From JAABVY01 sp964496505 (GTDB lineage: Bacteria > Zixibacteria > MSB-5A5 > JAABVY01): a stretch of 57,520 nt of DNA. Positions 34,148 through 44,030 of this stretch are shown here, in pieces. Within the stretch, counting starts at the first letter, position 1; every line of letters begins with the position of its first letter. The notes below the pieces were generated by a model. It did not search any database, was not told the origin of the DNA, and was given only the letters and a program-made list of their open reading frames with translations. A program made the position numbers and the translations under genes. The stretch is taken from contig CAZBZV010000020.1 in the NCBI GenBank assembly GCA_964496505.1, positions 1 through 57,520 on the forward strand, written 5' to 3'.

Positions 34148-36343
34148 CTATTTAAGAAGCAGCATTTTGCGGGATTCCTCGATTCCTCCCAGACGGCAGC
34201 GGTAGAAGTAAATTCCGGTGGCAAGCTCATCGCCGTCATCATCACGCCCATTCCAGCGATATACCCTTTGTCCCGGGTTAACGTTTTCGCTGGCAAGCGT
34301 CCGTACTTTCCGCCCCAGGCCGTTAAAAATCTCGATTTCCAGGTGCATCTCATCGGCAGATGAAGGAATTTCCACCTGAATCAGGGTCGACTGATTAAAC
34401 GGATTGGGATAATTCTGAGAAAGATCAAACCTGCGCGGCACAGAGACCGGCTCCGGATCGGGAAATTCGCCTGTTCTACTGACATAATATTTCAAAAACC
34501 CATAGCTATCGTTGACAAGCAGAGTGCTGTCAGCCAGAAAGACCCTATTTGCGAAGCCTGGAGTTTCGTATTGTCCGATCAAAGATATACCATGTTCGGC
34601 CTCAAGATTAAGCGCTAAAATCCCCTCTTCCCCTGCTGCGCAATATGCATAATCATCGTTAATCGCAAAATGCTCAATGCTTCCCTGATGAGCAAATGAG
34701 CCAAGCAAAATCCATGGTTCCGGCCCATGCATTTCGTTTATCTGCAAACCGAAATCACCGGAAGCATATATCTTATCATCAATAATCTGAATTGATTTTA
34801 TTTTACCTGGAAAATCAAACTCTCCCCTTAACAGGGGAATGTCATGATCCTCAATAATATAGATTTTGAGAACATTTGAGGAACCAGCATAAAGATGACC
34901 ATTATGAATCAAACCGGCGCCAATACTATCAATGCCAGTGATTTCTGTGGAGCTGTTAACCTGCCCGCTCACGGGATCAAGGTTGTGAAGAATTATTTTA
35001 TCCTTAAAAAATAATCCGGTGTTTAAACTCATATCTGGAGCAACATCCGATGACAACTCTACAGCCTTCCCGCAATAGGGAAGCAGGTTATTTGTAAATA
35101 GTTTTAATGAGGGACTAATCCTGCTTACCCAGAGCTGATGATTATTGTTATCCGCCATAAAAAGCAAGTCTCCAGACCTCTGTATTAGATCAACGCGTGC
35201 TGGATAGAAATCGATTGATAAAGGGGCCTTATCTGAGCCTGCATCCATCCTTATTAATTCATCTTCACCCGAGGCTATAAAGGCCATATTATCATAAAGC
35301 GTCATATCCTTAAGCTCATCGCCAGGCCCGATTTCCATAAGCTCTCGTCTCTCCCAATTATCATTTAATCGGAAGATTTTCCCCATATTACCCGTATCCA
35401 CCGCCGCCAGAAATTTTCCCGATACATCCTTAATAATCTGAGGAGCGCTGGTCATAGTCAATTTGTCGAGATATGTCACCTGTTCTATGCTGTCGGGATG
35501 ATAGAGCTCGTAATTGCCGAATGCATCTGAGGCGAAAACATACCCGCCGGAAACCTCCACCTTATTAATTTCGGTCTCGGTCTCGAATCTCCTTATAAAC
35601 TGCGGATCGACCGGATCACTCATATCCAGAAGCACCAGCCCGCCGTCGGTATTGGCGCAATATGCTGTATCTCCGATCGTAACCATGTCCACAAGCTGAT
35701 CCTCGAACAGCTTCTTGCCCAGAAATTCCGGCCTGTGAGGATTTTCCGCAATATCATATATAAAAAGCCCGTTGTAATCGTCAACTGCATACAAATAATC
35801 ATCGTAAAGCCAGACCGCTACGGTATGCGCAGGCTGTAAAAGCTTTTGTTCATAAAGCGGATGCTCCCGGTTACCAAGATAATACACTTCCACACCCTCA
35901 AAACCGCGTGCCAGATACAGATAAAGCGATCTGTAATCGGCATCCAGAAACGATACACCCAGATCACTTTCCGATACAAGATAGCTGTTCTCGGGATTCT
36001 TCACGAATACAAAGCCGAGCCTGCCGGAATTATTATAAAGCAGATATTCATTGAACAGCCTGAAGCTGTTCTCGTATTCATGCTCCAGCGGCACCATCGC
36101 AAGCGTATCCAGATCCAGAAATCCCGGATCGGGCTTATAAACCGCAAAGCCCGATTTATGCAAGGCGTAGATCAAACCGTCTTCTACAACAAGATTATTC
36201 ACACCGCGCCAGAGGCTGCTGCTTTGAAGCTTCAGAATATCCTCGGCCTGATCAAAGCTGTCAGCATCTGCTTTCACTGGCAGCAATGTCAAAAAAAGCA
36301 AAGTCAACAGCAGGCTGAATATTTTTGAATTAGTATCTATCAA
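34148..36343 (-). CDS. Secreted beta-propeller (LVIVD-like) protein with C-terminal sorting domain
   Basis: 731 residues. The TTG start has AGGA 8 nt upstream. Signal peptide 1-25 (LLPVKADAD). Residues ~30-620 hold beta-propeller repeats of LVIVD type: DDYLYAVDDYNGLFIYDI, GDTAYCANTDGGLVLLDMSD, NDDYAYCAAGEEGILALNL. The last ~90 residues are a NYPNPFN-type sorting/FlgD-like Ig domain (LSQNYPNPFNQSTLIQVE, then WNGRDDDGDELATGIYFYR and SRKMLLLK). It starts 10 nt after the subtilase gene and shares its type of C-terminal domain, so both probably use the same export route. No catalytic residues are seen. Confidence 0.85.
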   Translation of the reverse strand: MIDTNSKIFSLLLTLLFLTLLPVKADADSFDQAEDILKLQSSSLWRGVNNLVVEDGLIYALHKSGFAVYKPDPGFLDLDTLAMVPLEHEYENSFRLFNEYLLYNNSGRLGFVFVKNPENSYLVSESDLGVSFLDADYRSLYLYLARGFEGVEVYYLGNREHPLYEQKLLQPAHTVAVWLYDDYLYAVDDYNGLFIYDIAENPHRPEFLGKKLFEDQLVDMVTIGDTAYCANTDGGLVLLDMSDPVDPQFIRRFETETEINKVEVSGGYVFASDAFGNYELYHPDSIEQVTYLDKLTMTSAPQIIKDVSGKFLAAVDTGNMGKIFRLNDNWERRELMEIGPGDELKDMTLYDNMAFIASGEDELIRMDAGSDKAPLSIDFYPARVDLIQRSGDLLFMADNNNHQLWVSRISPSLKLFTNNLLPYCGKAVELSSDVAPDMSLNTGLFFKDKIILHNLDPVSGQVNSSTEITGIDSIGAGLIHNGHLYAGSSNVLKIYIIEDHDIPLLRGEFDFPGKIKSIQIIDDKIYASGDFGLQINEMHGPEPWILLGSFAHQGSIEHFAINDDYAYCAAGEEGILALNLEAEHGISLIGQYETPGFANRVFLADSTLLVNDSYGFLKYYVSRTGEFPDPEPVSVPRRFDLSQNYPNPFNQSTLIQVEIPSSADEMHLEIEIFNGLGRKVRTLASENVNPGQRVYRWNGRDDDGDELATGIYFYRCRLGGIEESRKMLLLK

Positions 36344-36353
36344 CTACAAAATC

Positions 36354-39300
36354 CTATTTCAGCATTATCATCTTGCGCGACACAATACCGAGGTTTGTTT
36401 TCAAGCGATAGAAATATACTCCGCTGGCGACCTCATCACCGGAATCATCCCGGCCGTTCCATACTATCTTGTGTTCCCCGGCACTGAAGGGTTCGTCAAC
36501 CATGGTCCGGACTTTTTGTCCCAGAAGATTGTATATATCCAGAGTGACTTGGCTGCTCCTGATCAAGCGGAATTGAATCTGAGTGGTGGCATTAAACGGA
36601 TTGGGATAATTCTGGGCCAGGAAGAATCCGGCCGGCTGGGGCGGATTTTGCGCGCTGTCAGTCACTGCCGGCGGCTCCTTGCCAAATGTTGGCGGCAGTA
36701 TGCCTGAGTGGCGGCTGTCATACATAAAATGTCCCCAGGCAACTTCCATATCATTATACTCAACCGGAAGCTCCCAGGCATAAACCGAGGAATCATCGGC
36801 GGTAATCAGAAGATCGGCAAATATCTCATCGTCATCGTTGCCCAGATTGGTTATGGTGGGCATATGCAGACGATAGATTACAATATTGGGATTGCTAAAC
36901 GTATACAAAGGCCATCCCGGCAAAATCTGTCCGGCCTGATCGAAAGCATATATAGCCTCGTTAAACCTTCCCGGGAAGAAGTTCCCCTGCCGTACAAGCA
37001 CATCAAGAAAACCGTCCCCGTCCACATCGGCAAAAGCGGGCGGTCCCATCGTACCCGGGAATGATGCAAACGGTTCATCTTCTCCCATGCCGACACTGCT
37101 TATCGTAGAGCCGTCCGAACGCACGATCCAGACCTCGGCAACATCAATCGGCGGTGATATTGTAAAAGCGATCTCGGCTTTGCCGTCGACATCCAGGTCA
37201 GCTACGGCCGGATAATTTATCAGATAGTTTACTCTGTCCAGATATTTTGGAAATGCCTCCAGATACGTCCCATCCGGTTCCATCATGGCCACATAAATCT
37301 GTTCACTTACAGCCTCGCGTCCCACAACGCCCAGCTCGAGAAGTGAATCGCCGTCGAAATCAGCCATACATGCTCCGCTGATTCCAGTCAAATCTGAAAT
37401 CTCCGAATCGGGCACCCAGTCCGGTTCGATTCCGTTATGGGTATTGAAAATGGAAATCGAATTGCGCATCACCACAATCATTTCGTTCTGGCCGTCGAGG
37501 TTGAAATCATCCACGAACACAAACGGTATATGCTCTCTCATATTTCCCGGCACCTCGGCAAAGAAACCGTCTAAGCTGGCAAAATATGAAGTGCCGTCAT
37601 GACGGTATGCGAATACCTCGCCCTCCATGCTTACGTAGATAATCTCGTGGTAACCATCCTCATCCATATCTGCAAAATATACGGTCGGGTAACCGTTCTG
37701 CCCCCCCTCAACCGATAAATCCTTCGGGAAGTCGGGCATAGGATAACCGTCATGACTCAACAGATGCAGCTTGCCGGGAGTAACGAAGGACACCTCCCCA
37801 AATCCATCATTATTGATGTCATAAACTGCCGGCGGCCCGAAGGCATCATACTCGGTAATAGTACGCCATATACCGGGTACGTATCTGCCCAGGTGATTAT
37901 AAGCGCCGACACCTGCCCTTGATGCTGCCACTGCCTCCAGACGGCCGTTGCCGTCTAAATCATAAACCGCCGGTGCATAATTCAAAATGCCTTTGCCTGA
38001 GGTGGGAAATCCCTGAGCGAAGCCGTTGGAAACAAAAAGATTTATCTCCTCGCTGTATTCTCCATCTTCGGTTGTCATTACTATCTCGAATGTATATTCT
38101 CCCTCCGGCACACGGCTGAGAGAGTATGTTCCGATTAGCGAGTCGGCTACATAACCGGAGGAAAAAATTATCTCCTCTCTTTCCAGCGGCTCTCCGACAG
38201 GACTTTTATAAATCCGGCATTCTGTAAATCCGGGGGAAACCACTGTGCCCCTGAATTCAATTACACCTTTAACCGTATCTCCGGCCAGAGGCGATTTGAT
38301 TTCTATCTCGGGCTCTTCAGTATAGTAAACCCAGCGATCGTAACTGTTGGCTCCAACCTCCAGGGTAAAGCGATAGAATCCCGACTCGGTCCAGCCGTTA
38401 TAGCTTCCAATCTGCTCATGCATAACATCAGCATTTCCACTCGATATAAATGTTTGATTGATAGTGTCGCTTTCGGGAGCAACATAAAGCCTGAAATCAT
38501 CGCCGAATTCTGAGAATGCAGTCCCGCTTATAACCGCTTCACCCTCAAGCAGAGAATTCTGCTGCGGAAAATCAATCTTCGCCAGCCGCCCCTCCACCAG
38601 GTCAAGAGCCGCCGCAAGGTTGAGCCGTCCCCATCCGCTGAAGACATCGAAACCGGGAAGGTTCTCCCCCTCCCCGTACGGATCGACATAATCATCTGCA
38701 GACACGGTCAAAATCGATCTCAGGCTGTCAGGTGAAATACCCGGCGAATAGGAGAGAATCTCCGCCGCCGCACCGGCCACAATAGGCGCGGCCATCGAGG
38801 TACCGTCGGCCAGATAATAGATGCTGTCCACGATCCTGATCTCCGGCTCGCCGTTTTCAGCATACATATCGAGCGTGTCGGAGCGAAGCGAGAGGATATC
38901 CTGGGCTGGTGCGCAAATATCCATCCAGGAGCCGTATGATGAGAAGTAAGTTACTTCATCATCGGAATTCGTTCCGCCGATTGCCATAGTTTCGGGGTAT
39001 GATGCCGGAAATGTGCGGGTTGAATCGCCGAAATTACCGATTGCCGCCACCGGGAGAACATTGCGCGATCTGGCATACTGCAGAATCTCACGCAGCGCCT
39101 TCGACTGGTAGTAATTGCCCCAGCTCATATTTATAACATCCGCTCCCATATCCGCAGCATACATTATTGCCTTTATGCTGATCGAAACGAAGGCATTGGG
39201 AAAAATCTTCAGCCCCATCAGATCGGTATGAGAGGCCACACCCGCCACGCCGATACCGTTATCGGTAACAGCCGCGGCACAGCCCGCCACATGAGTCCCG

Positions 39301-40043
39301 TGCCCCATACCGTCGGTGGGATCGTTATCCCCGGTCAGGTTAAAAAACTGTATCGTATCGCCGGAAAAATCCCAGCCGTGAACATCGTCGATAAAACCGT
39401 TATGATCGTCATCGATGCCGTTATTTGGAATTTCATTGGGATTTATCCAGAGGTTGTCGGCTACATCGGGATGATCGGTATCGAGGCCGGTATCGATTAT
39501 GACCAAAAGCGGTTTTACACGATTGCCCTCTTTATCGCGGGCCTCAACCGTCTTCACATCCGCGCCCGGTGTACCTGATCTGATCGCGACTGTATCGTTT
39601 TGAAGACCCGGGATTCTTTCGATTCCAAGATACTGCTGTCCGGTGTTCTGATGATGCCATTGCAGATGAAAGAGCGAATCGTTAGGGACATCATACAATT
39701 CCATCATGTAGTCGATCTCGGCATACTCCACCGCCTCATCCGCATTCAGCTCAGTCAGAACCTGATCGACCTGGGATGAATCGGGAATAGTCAATGTCAA
39801 ATAACGCGAGCGGTCGAAATCATCCTTACCCTGTGAAATAGAACCGGGGCTTTCTCCGAAGATCGGTTCAATCTCCGCCGCATATTTATTCGACAGATCG
39901 CCGACACTATTCTGCCAGCTTGCCGATAACGACACTGTTTCCGGCTTAAGCTTGACAATCAGCCTTGCCTGTGAAAAAAGTTCGGAGGTCGAGAAAAGCA
40001 GCAGTATTAAAACTGCAATGGACAGCCTTTTGAGCAGAGACAT
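36354..40043 (-). CDS. Subtilisin-like (S8) serine protease with VCBS repeats and C-terminal sorting domain
   Basis: 1229 residues from the ATG at 40043, which has GGTGA 7 nt upstream; an ATG at 40064 has no ribosome binding site. Signal peptide ~1-24, then an inhibitor-like prodomain (~25-120). The S8 domain (~175-475) carries Asp184 (VIIDTGLDTDHPD), His248 (GMGHGTHVAG) and Ser416 (DGTSMAAPIVAG). Ig-like segments follow (~490-660), then a VCBS/FG-GAP region (~670-1080; YDLDGNGRLEAV, ADFDGDSLLELG). The last ~90 residues are the sorting domain (QNYPNPFNATTQIQF...WNGRDDSGDEVASGVYFYR...SRKMIMLK). In Bacteroidetes such domains route proteins through T9SS; no T9SS gene is in the window. Confidence 0.93.
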   Translation of the reverse strand: MSLLKRLSIAVLILLLFSTSELFSQARLIVKLKPETVSLSASWQNSVGDLSNKYAAEIEPIFGESPGSISQGKDDFDRSRYLTLTIPDSSQVDQVLTELNADEAVEYAEIDYMMELYDVPNDSLFHLQWHHQNTGQQYLGIERIPGLQNDTVAIRSGTPGADVKTVEARDKEGNRVKPLLVIIDTGLDTDHPDVADNLWINPNEIPNNGIDDDHNGFIDDVHGWDFSGDTIQFFNLTGDNDPTDGMGHGTHVAGCAAAVTDNGIGVAGVASHTDLMGLKIFPNAFVSISIKAIMYAADMGADVINMSWGNYYQSKALREILQYARSRNVLPVAAIGNFGDSTRTFPASYPETMAIGGTNSDDEVTYFSSYGSWMDICAPAQDILSLRSDTLDMYAENGEPEIRIVDSIYYLADGTSMAAPIVAGAAAEILSYSPGISPDSLRSILTVSADDYVDPYGEGENLPGFDVFSGWGRLNLAAALDLVEGRLAKIDFPQQNSLLEGEAVISGTAFSEFGDDFRLYVAPESDTINQTFISSGNADVMHEQIGSYNGWTESGFYRFTLEVGANSYDRWVYYTEEPEIEIKSPLAGDTVKGVIEFRGTVVSPGFTECRIYKSPVGEPLEREEIIFSSGYVADSLIGTYSLSRVPEGEYTFEIVMTTEDGEYSEEINLFVSNGFAQGFPTSGKGILNYAPAVYDLDGNGRLEAVAASRAGVGAYNHLGRYVPGIWRTITEYDAFGPPAVYDINNDGFGEVSFVTPGKLHLLSHDGYPMPDFPKDLSVEGGQNGYPTVYFADMDEDGYHEIIYVSMEGEVFAYRHDGTSYFASLDGFFAEVPGNMREHIPFVFVDDFNLDGQNEMIVVMRNSISIFNTHNGIEPDWVPDSEISDLTGISGACMADFDGDSLLELGVVGREAVSEQIYVAMMEPDGTYLEAFPKYLDRVNYLINYPAVADLDVDGKAEIAFTISPPIDVAEVWIVRSDGSTISSVGMGEDEPFASFPGTMGPPAFADVDGDGFLDVLVRQGNFFPGRFNEAIYAFDQAGQILPGWPLYTFSNPNIVIYRLHMPTITNLGNDDDEIFADLLITADDSSVYAWELPVEYNDMEVAWGHFMYDSRHSGILPPTFGKEPPAVTDSAQNPPQPAGFFLAQNYPNPFNATTQIQFRLIRSSQVTLDIYNLLGQKVRTMVDEPFSAGEHKIVWNGRDDSGDEVASGVYFYRLKTNLGIVSRKMIMLK

Positions 40044-40157
40044 GAATTTATCACCAGCTAACATATGGTCCGATGTCCAATTAGTTAAAAGCTCACATAC
40101 CCATATATTATACTCAATTTATTAACAATCAGCGGGAAAATTCGTTTATAATTTCTT

Positions 40158-41015
40158 CTACTCATCTGATCTTTTTGGAAGGACTCCCCAGTGCAGTTTG
40201 GAGCGAAGTACCGAATAAAACGAGTTCTCGGGGAAACGAATCAGCCGCACCGAATGGTCGGCTACTCGAACGGTAACCGTGGTTCCGGTCGGAAGCTTCG
40301 TATCGACCTGGCCATCAGCTGTCAGGATAGCATACTCATGGCTGAATTCTATCTTGATATCCAGAAGATCATCGGCTGGAAAAATCAATGGCCGCGAGGC
40401 CAGTGAATGCGGTGCGATCGGCGAGGCAATCATAGCCTGCATCTTGGGATTTAATATCGGCCCGCCCACTGCCAGCGAATAGGCCGTCGAGCCGGTAGGG
40501 CTGGCTATTATCAAACCGTCGGCATTGTAGGAGCAGATATAATCGCCGTTGGCCGAAAGGCTGAGCGAAATCATGCGGGAGATACTGCCCTTGTCGATCA
40601 CGAAATCATTGAGGGCATGGAACTTCTCACGCTCACAGGTGGCCTCCAGAAGCATACGTTTTTCCAGCTTGAAATTGCCGTTCTGGAGACGTTTAAGGCT
40701 CAGCTCCAGATCCTGCGGGGTCTGCTCGGTCAGAAAACCCAGGCTGCCGATATTGATTCCCAGAATAGGCACCTCGGCAGTGCCCACCAGACGCGCTGAT
40801 GCCAGCATTGTGCCGTCCCCGCCCATGGAGATGATATAGTTACATCTTTTGGGAAGCTCTTCGCGCGGCAGGAGCGGAAGCGCTTGAGATGTTACCCCGC
40901 TTAAATCCTCTGCCAGAAAGAACTCCTGCTTATTCTCACGGCACCATTTAACCACCCTCTCCACAACCGATTTGGCATGCGGACGGTTTATATTTGCGAT
41001 TATACCAAGTTTCAT
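40158..41015 (-). CDS. nadK: NAD kinase
   Basis: 285 residues from the ATG at 41015 (MKLGIIANINRPHA); an upstream TTG would add three. ISMGGDGTMLASARL is the catalytic GGDGT motif, ALNDFVIDKG follows, and SPTGSTAYSLAVGGPIL is the second glycine-rich motif. Phosphorylates NAD to NADP in the cytoplasm. A long repeat-filled intergenic region lies directly upstream, so its promoter must be within or beside those repeats. Confidence 0.94.
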   Translation of the reverse strand: MKLGIIANINRPHAKSVVERVVKWCRENKQEFFLAEDLSGVTSQALPLLPREELPKRCNYIISMGGDGTMLASARLVGTAEVPILGINIGSLGFLTEQTPQDLELSLKRLQNGNFKLEKRMLLEATCEREKFHALNDFVIDKGSISRMISLSLSANGDYICSYNADGLIIASPTGSTAYSLAVGGPILNPKMQAMIASPIAPHSLASRPLIFPADDLLDIKIEFSHEYAILTADGQVDTKLPTGTTVTVRVADHSVRLIRFPENSFYSVLRSKLHWGVLPKRSDE

Positions 41016-41057
41016 GCCAGCCAATCTAATAGGTTTTATTTAATTTGGCAAGTTTTT

Positions 41058-41620
41058 GGATTTGCCTGCAACTGAAACATGGGTGACACGCCCAAACTGG
41101 CTTTGGGCGTGCTAATCTGCAAAGCTTCGTGCCGCGCGCACCTCCTGGTGCGCGCGGAAAAAGGCCGAGCACGAGGACGTAATCTCGCCCGGCCTCTGAC
41201 GGGTCGCTCATGAAATTCAAGCACAGTTATAAAATTGTGCCGTCGGGAACCCTTTCCCGACAGTTGCGCCAGGGCTCGTTGATAAACAATCGATTATGCA
41301 GAAAAGTACCTTTCTGCTGTCATTCTGAGGGAACGTAGCGACCGAAGAATCTCTCACGGATCAAACAGATTCTTCGCTTCGCTCAGAATGACATTTCTTT
41401 ACCATAGACTTTTTCAACACTCCCGCCAGGATGGGGAACCTGGCGCCCACTATGGGTGGAGACACCATACGATACCCCGCATGCCAATGTGGGTTTAAGC
41501 CGGGCATAATGCTATGACTATTCATGAATAGAACTATAGCAGGCAAACCGACAGCTTCGCCCCACCTTAATAGGTGGGCTACAAAAATTCCGTCAAATCC
41601 CTTCAGGATTTGACCTGCAT
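41058..41620. repeat. Cluster of about nine different palindromes between nadK and ispA
   Basis: The 620-bp gap carries no gene but a run of hairpins: gcccaaa..tttgggc (~41080), gcgcgcacc-tcct-ggtgcgcgc (~41137), gtcgggaa-ccct-ttcccgac (~41243), cagaaa..tttctg (~41299), the gtcattctgag repeat (41319-41392), cgccagg..cctggcg (~41424), cccgcat..atgtggg (~41477), cccacct-taat-aggtggg (~41561) and gtcaaatcc-cttca-ggatttgac (~41593). Several have relatives elsewhere in the window. Short minus-strand frames here (with CHSERSEES) are repeat artefacts. Confidence 0.8.
41319..41392. repeat. gtcattctgag...ctcagaatgac repeat, copy 2
   Basis: Inverted ends gtcattctgag and ctcagaatgac with inner dyad gaagaatct...agattcttcg. 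Same family as 2929-3015, 56777-56848 and 57421-57492. Confidence 0.8.
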
Positions 41621-41636
41621 ACTATTCAATCGATCT

Positions 41637-42521
41637 CTAATACTGTCTTGAAATAATCAAATCTGCGAAGATATGGAAGACATCGGTGGGCATGCTCATA
41701 CGGGAGAGGTCATCCCTGGCCGATGCTATCAACTGCTCGGCAATCTCGCGCGATTTCTCGAGACCGACTGTACGGGGGTAGGTCGCCTTGCCGCTTTCTT
41801 TATCCTTGCCTGCCGTTTTGCCCAATGTCTCGGTGTCTGAGATTTCATCTAAGATATCATCCACAATCTGAAAAGCCAGCCCAATCCTGGCTCCGTAATC
41901 CGAAATGAGCCCCAGATCATTCTCGCCCAGCTCTCCCAAAATCGCCCCTACCCTGAGCGAGACTCTTATCAATGCGCCGGTCTTATGTGAATGAATATGC
42001 TTTAGCTCTTCGATATCTATCTCTTTATTCTCCGCCAAAATATCGCAAATCTGTCCGCCCAGCATACCATAGGTGCCGATTGCTTTTGCGACCTCACTCA
42101 CAAGTCTCGAATTTCCCGAGGATGCCAGAAGCTCGAAAGCGTAGGCATGAAGCGCATCCCCGGCCAGAACTGCAATCGCCTCGTTGAATTTTTTGTGTAC
42201 CGTGGGACGGCCGCGCCTGAGGTCGTCATCATCCATGCAGGGCAGGTCGTCATGAATCAGCGAATAAGTGTGGATATACTCCAGGGCGCATGCCGGTCTG
42301 ACAGCATCAGCCGGATCTTTGCCGGAAAGCTCGTAGGCATACAGCGCCAGAAGTGGACGGAAACGCTTGCCGCCGGCCATCACGCTGTACCGCATTGCCT
42401 CATGCAGTTCGACCGGCACCGAATCCTCGGGCGGAAGCAAACGCTCCAGCCACAGGTTGACAAAATCCTGCTTTTTGGAAATGTCCTTTTCCCAGGCCGG
42501 GTCGAGCTTAAACTCTGCCAT
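41637..42521 (-). CDS. ispA: Polyprenyl (farnesyl/geranylgeranyl) diphosphate synthase
   Basis: 294 residues from the ATG at 42521 (MAEFKLDPAWEKD). The first Asp-rich motif is DDLPCMDDDDLRRGRPT and the second is QIVDDILDE; GGKRFRPLL and HSHKTGALI are also conserved. It condenses IPP with allylic diphosphates, probably to FPP. The residues before the first motif (LIHD) are those used to judge chain length, but I do not call the product precisely. The start lies 1 nt after the xseB stop; the xseA-xseB-ispA order is widespread. Confidence 0.94.
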   Translation of the reverse strand: MAEFKLDPAWEKDISKKQDFVNLWLERLLPPEDSVPVELHEAMRYSVMAGGKRFRPLLALYAYELSGKDPADAVRPACALEYIHTYSLIHDDLPCMDDDDLRRGRPTVHKKFNEAIAVLAGDALHAYAFELLASSGNSRLVSEVAKAIGTYGMLGGQICDILAENKEIDIEELKHIHSHKTGALIRVSLRVGAILGELGENDLGLISDYGARIGLAFQIVDDILDEISDTETLGKTAGKDKESGKATYPRTVGLEKSREIAEQLIASARDDLSRMSMPTDVFHIFADLIISRQY

Positions 42522-42522
42522 G

Positions 42523-42774
42523 CTACTCTTCTTCAATTTCTTCCATCACCTCGGTAGTAAGCTCACCGTCCGAGTGCTCTACCAGCTTGCGAATCTGCTT
42601 CTCGGCCTTCTCCAGCTTCTCCGAAAGACTGCGGGAAATCTTTATCCCCTCCTCGAAGACCTTCAGCGCTTCCTCGAGATCGATCTCACCGCTCTCTAAG
42701 TCCTCGACAATCTCCTCCAGTCGTTCTATCCCGGCCTTGAAATCTATATCTTTTTTCTTTCCAGCTTCAGCCAT
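42523..42774 (-). CDS. xseB: Exodeoxyribonuclease VII small subunit
   Basis: 83 residues. DFKAGIERLEEIVEDLESGEIDLEEALKVFEEGIKI is the family signature (split here across two helices), followed by a second helix LSEKLEKAEKQIRKL. Forms the long multi-copy arm of exonuclease VII with XseA. AAGGA lies 7 nt before the ATG. It lies between xseA and ispA. Confidence 0.95.
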   Translation of the reverse strand: MAEAGKKKDIDFKAGIERLEEIVEDLESGEIDLEEALKVFEEGIKISRSLSEKLEKAEKQIRKLVEHSDGELTTEVMEEIEEE

Positions 42775-42821
42775 AAATTATCCTTCGATAAAGAAATAAA
42801 CTAATTTCTTTTTGTCCCAAG

Positions 42822-44030
42822 TCAATCGCTTTCTTTCTTGACCTCATCCACCGTTGCATCCAGCATGCCCTTATATAGTTTTATGCTGACGCTTTTGCCC
42901 CTGGCGGTCTCCTCTGCCTTCTTCAAAATCTTACCGTCAGGAACCGACCTCACTACAGCATAGCCCCGCTTCAAAATCCCCTCCGGTGAAAGCGCCACCA
43001 GCTTTTCGGTCATTGACGACAGCTCCTGTTTCTGATATTTCATATAGGCGGTCATGCTTTTCTGCAGAGACATTTTCAGATCGTCAGTCTCCTGCTGACG
43101 GGCGTAGACCAATTCCATCGGCCTTTTGAACACCGGCGACCTCTTAAGCCCAGAGAGCTTTTCCCTTGCAAGCTCGATATATGCCATTGCACCGCGCGAG
43201 AGCTTCAAACGAACATTTCTCAATGCCGCCCTTAAATCGGCAATATCGGGAACGGTAAGCTCAGCCGCTGCTGACGGTGTGGGGGCACGAAGGTCGGCTA
43301 CAAAATCCGAGATCGTATAATCGATCTGATGTCCCACCGCCGAGACCACCGGAATCTCCGAATCATAAATCGCTCTCGCCACAACCTCCTCATTGAACGC
43401 CCACAAGTCCTCCAGGCTGCCGCCGCCGCGTCCGGTGATAATCAGATCAACCGCTTTGTAGCGGTTGAAATTACCGATCGCGCGCGCGATCTCCTCGGCC
43501 GCACCCTCGCCCTGCACATGCACCGGCGCAAGGATAATTTTCACCCAGGGCGCCCGCCTTGTTAATATATTTATCATATCCCGGATTGCCGCTCCGGTGG
43601 GAGAGGTCACGATTCCAATCGTGGAGGGAAACACAGGCAGAGGCTTTTTACGTTCCTCGTCAAACAGCCCCTCGGCATAAAGCTTCTGTTTCAGCTCTTG
43701 AAATTTCGCCTCCAGTTCGCCGATTCCAAGCGGCAAAAGACGCGCCACCCTGATCTGGTAAACACCGCCGCGCGGATACACTGTTACATCACCGAACAGC
43801 TTAACCTTCATACCGTTTTCCGGCTCGGTGGTCAGATGCTGTCCCACGAATTTCCAGATCACGCATTTAATCTGCGCGCTGGAATCCTTAAGAGTGAAAT
43901 AGCGATGCCCGGAGGAGTGATGAAGGTAATTGGAAATCTCCCCGGTCACCCACAGCCCCGGGAAGGTCTCCTCCAATTTGCCCTTGATAAGATCGGTTAA
44001 CTGCGTTACGGTAAGAATCTCTGCTTCCAT
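42822..44030 (-). CDS. xseA: Exodeoxyribonuclease VII large subunit
   Basis: 402 residues. OB-fold N-terminus (GLWVTGEISNYLHHSSGHRYF), then the catalytic domain with FPSTIGIVTSPTGAAIRD, ITGRGGGSLEDLWAFNEE and VGHQIDYTISDFVADLRAPTP, all diagnostic. A coiled-coil region and C-terminal segment (ILKRGYAVV) follow. Degrades single-stranded DNA from both ends. The ATG overlaps the upstream unknown gene's stop by one base (TGATG), which couples it to the spike/metzincin module. Confidence 0.95.
   Translation of the reverse strand: MEAEILTVTQLTDLIKGKLEETFPGLWVTGEISNYLHHSSGHRYFTLKDSSAQIKCVIWKFVGQHLTTEPENGMKVKLFGDVTVYPRGGVYQIRVARLLPLGIGELEAKFQELKQKLYAEGLFDEERKKPLPVFPSTIGIVTSPTGAAIRDMINILTRRAPWVKIILAPVHVQGEGAAEEIARAIGNFNRYKAVDLIITGRGGGSLEDLWAFNEEVVARAIYDSEIPVVSAVGHQIDYTISDFVADLRAPTPSAAAELTVPDIADLRAALRNVRLKLSRGAMAYIELAREKLSGLKRSPVFKRPMELVYARQQETDDLKMSLQKSMTAYMKYQKQELSSMTEKLVALSPEGILKRGYAVVRSVPDGKILKKAEETARGKSVSIKLYKGMLDATVDEVKKESD

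Noticed and set aside
41361..41546. Small frame ending CHSERSEESV
   Set aside because: It comes from the gtcattctgag repeat, which produces such peptides wherever it occurs.
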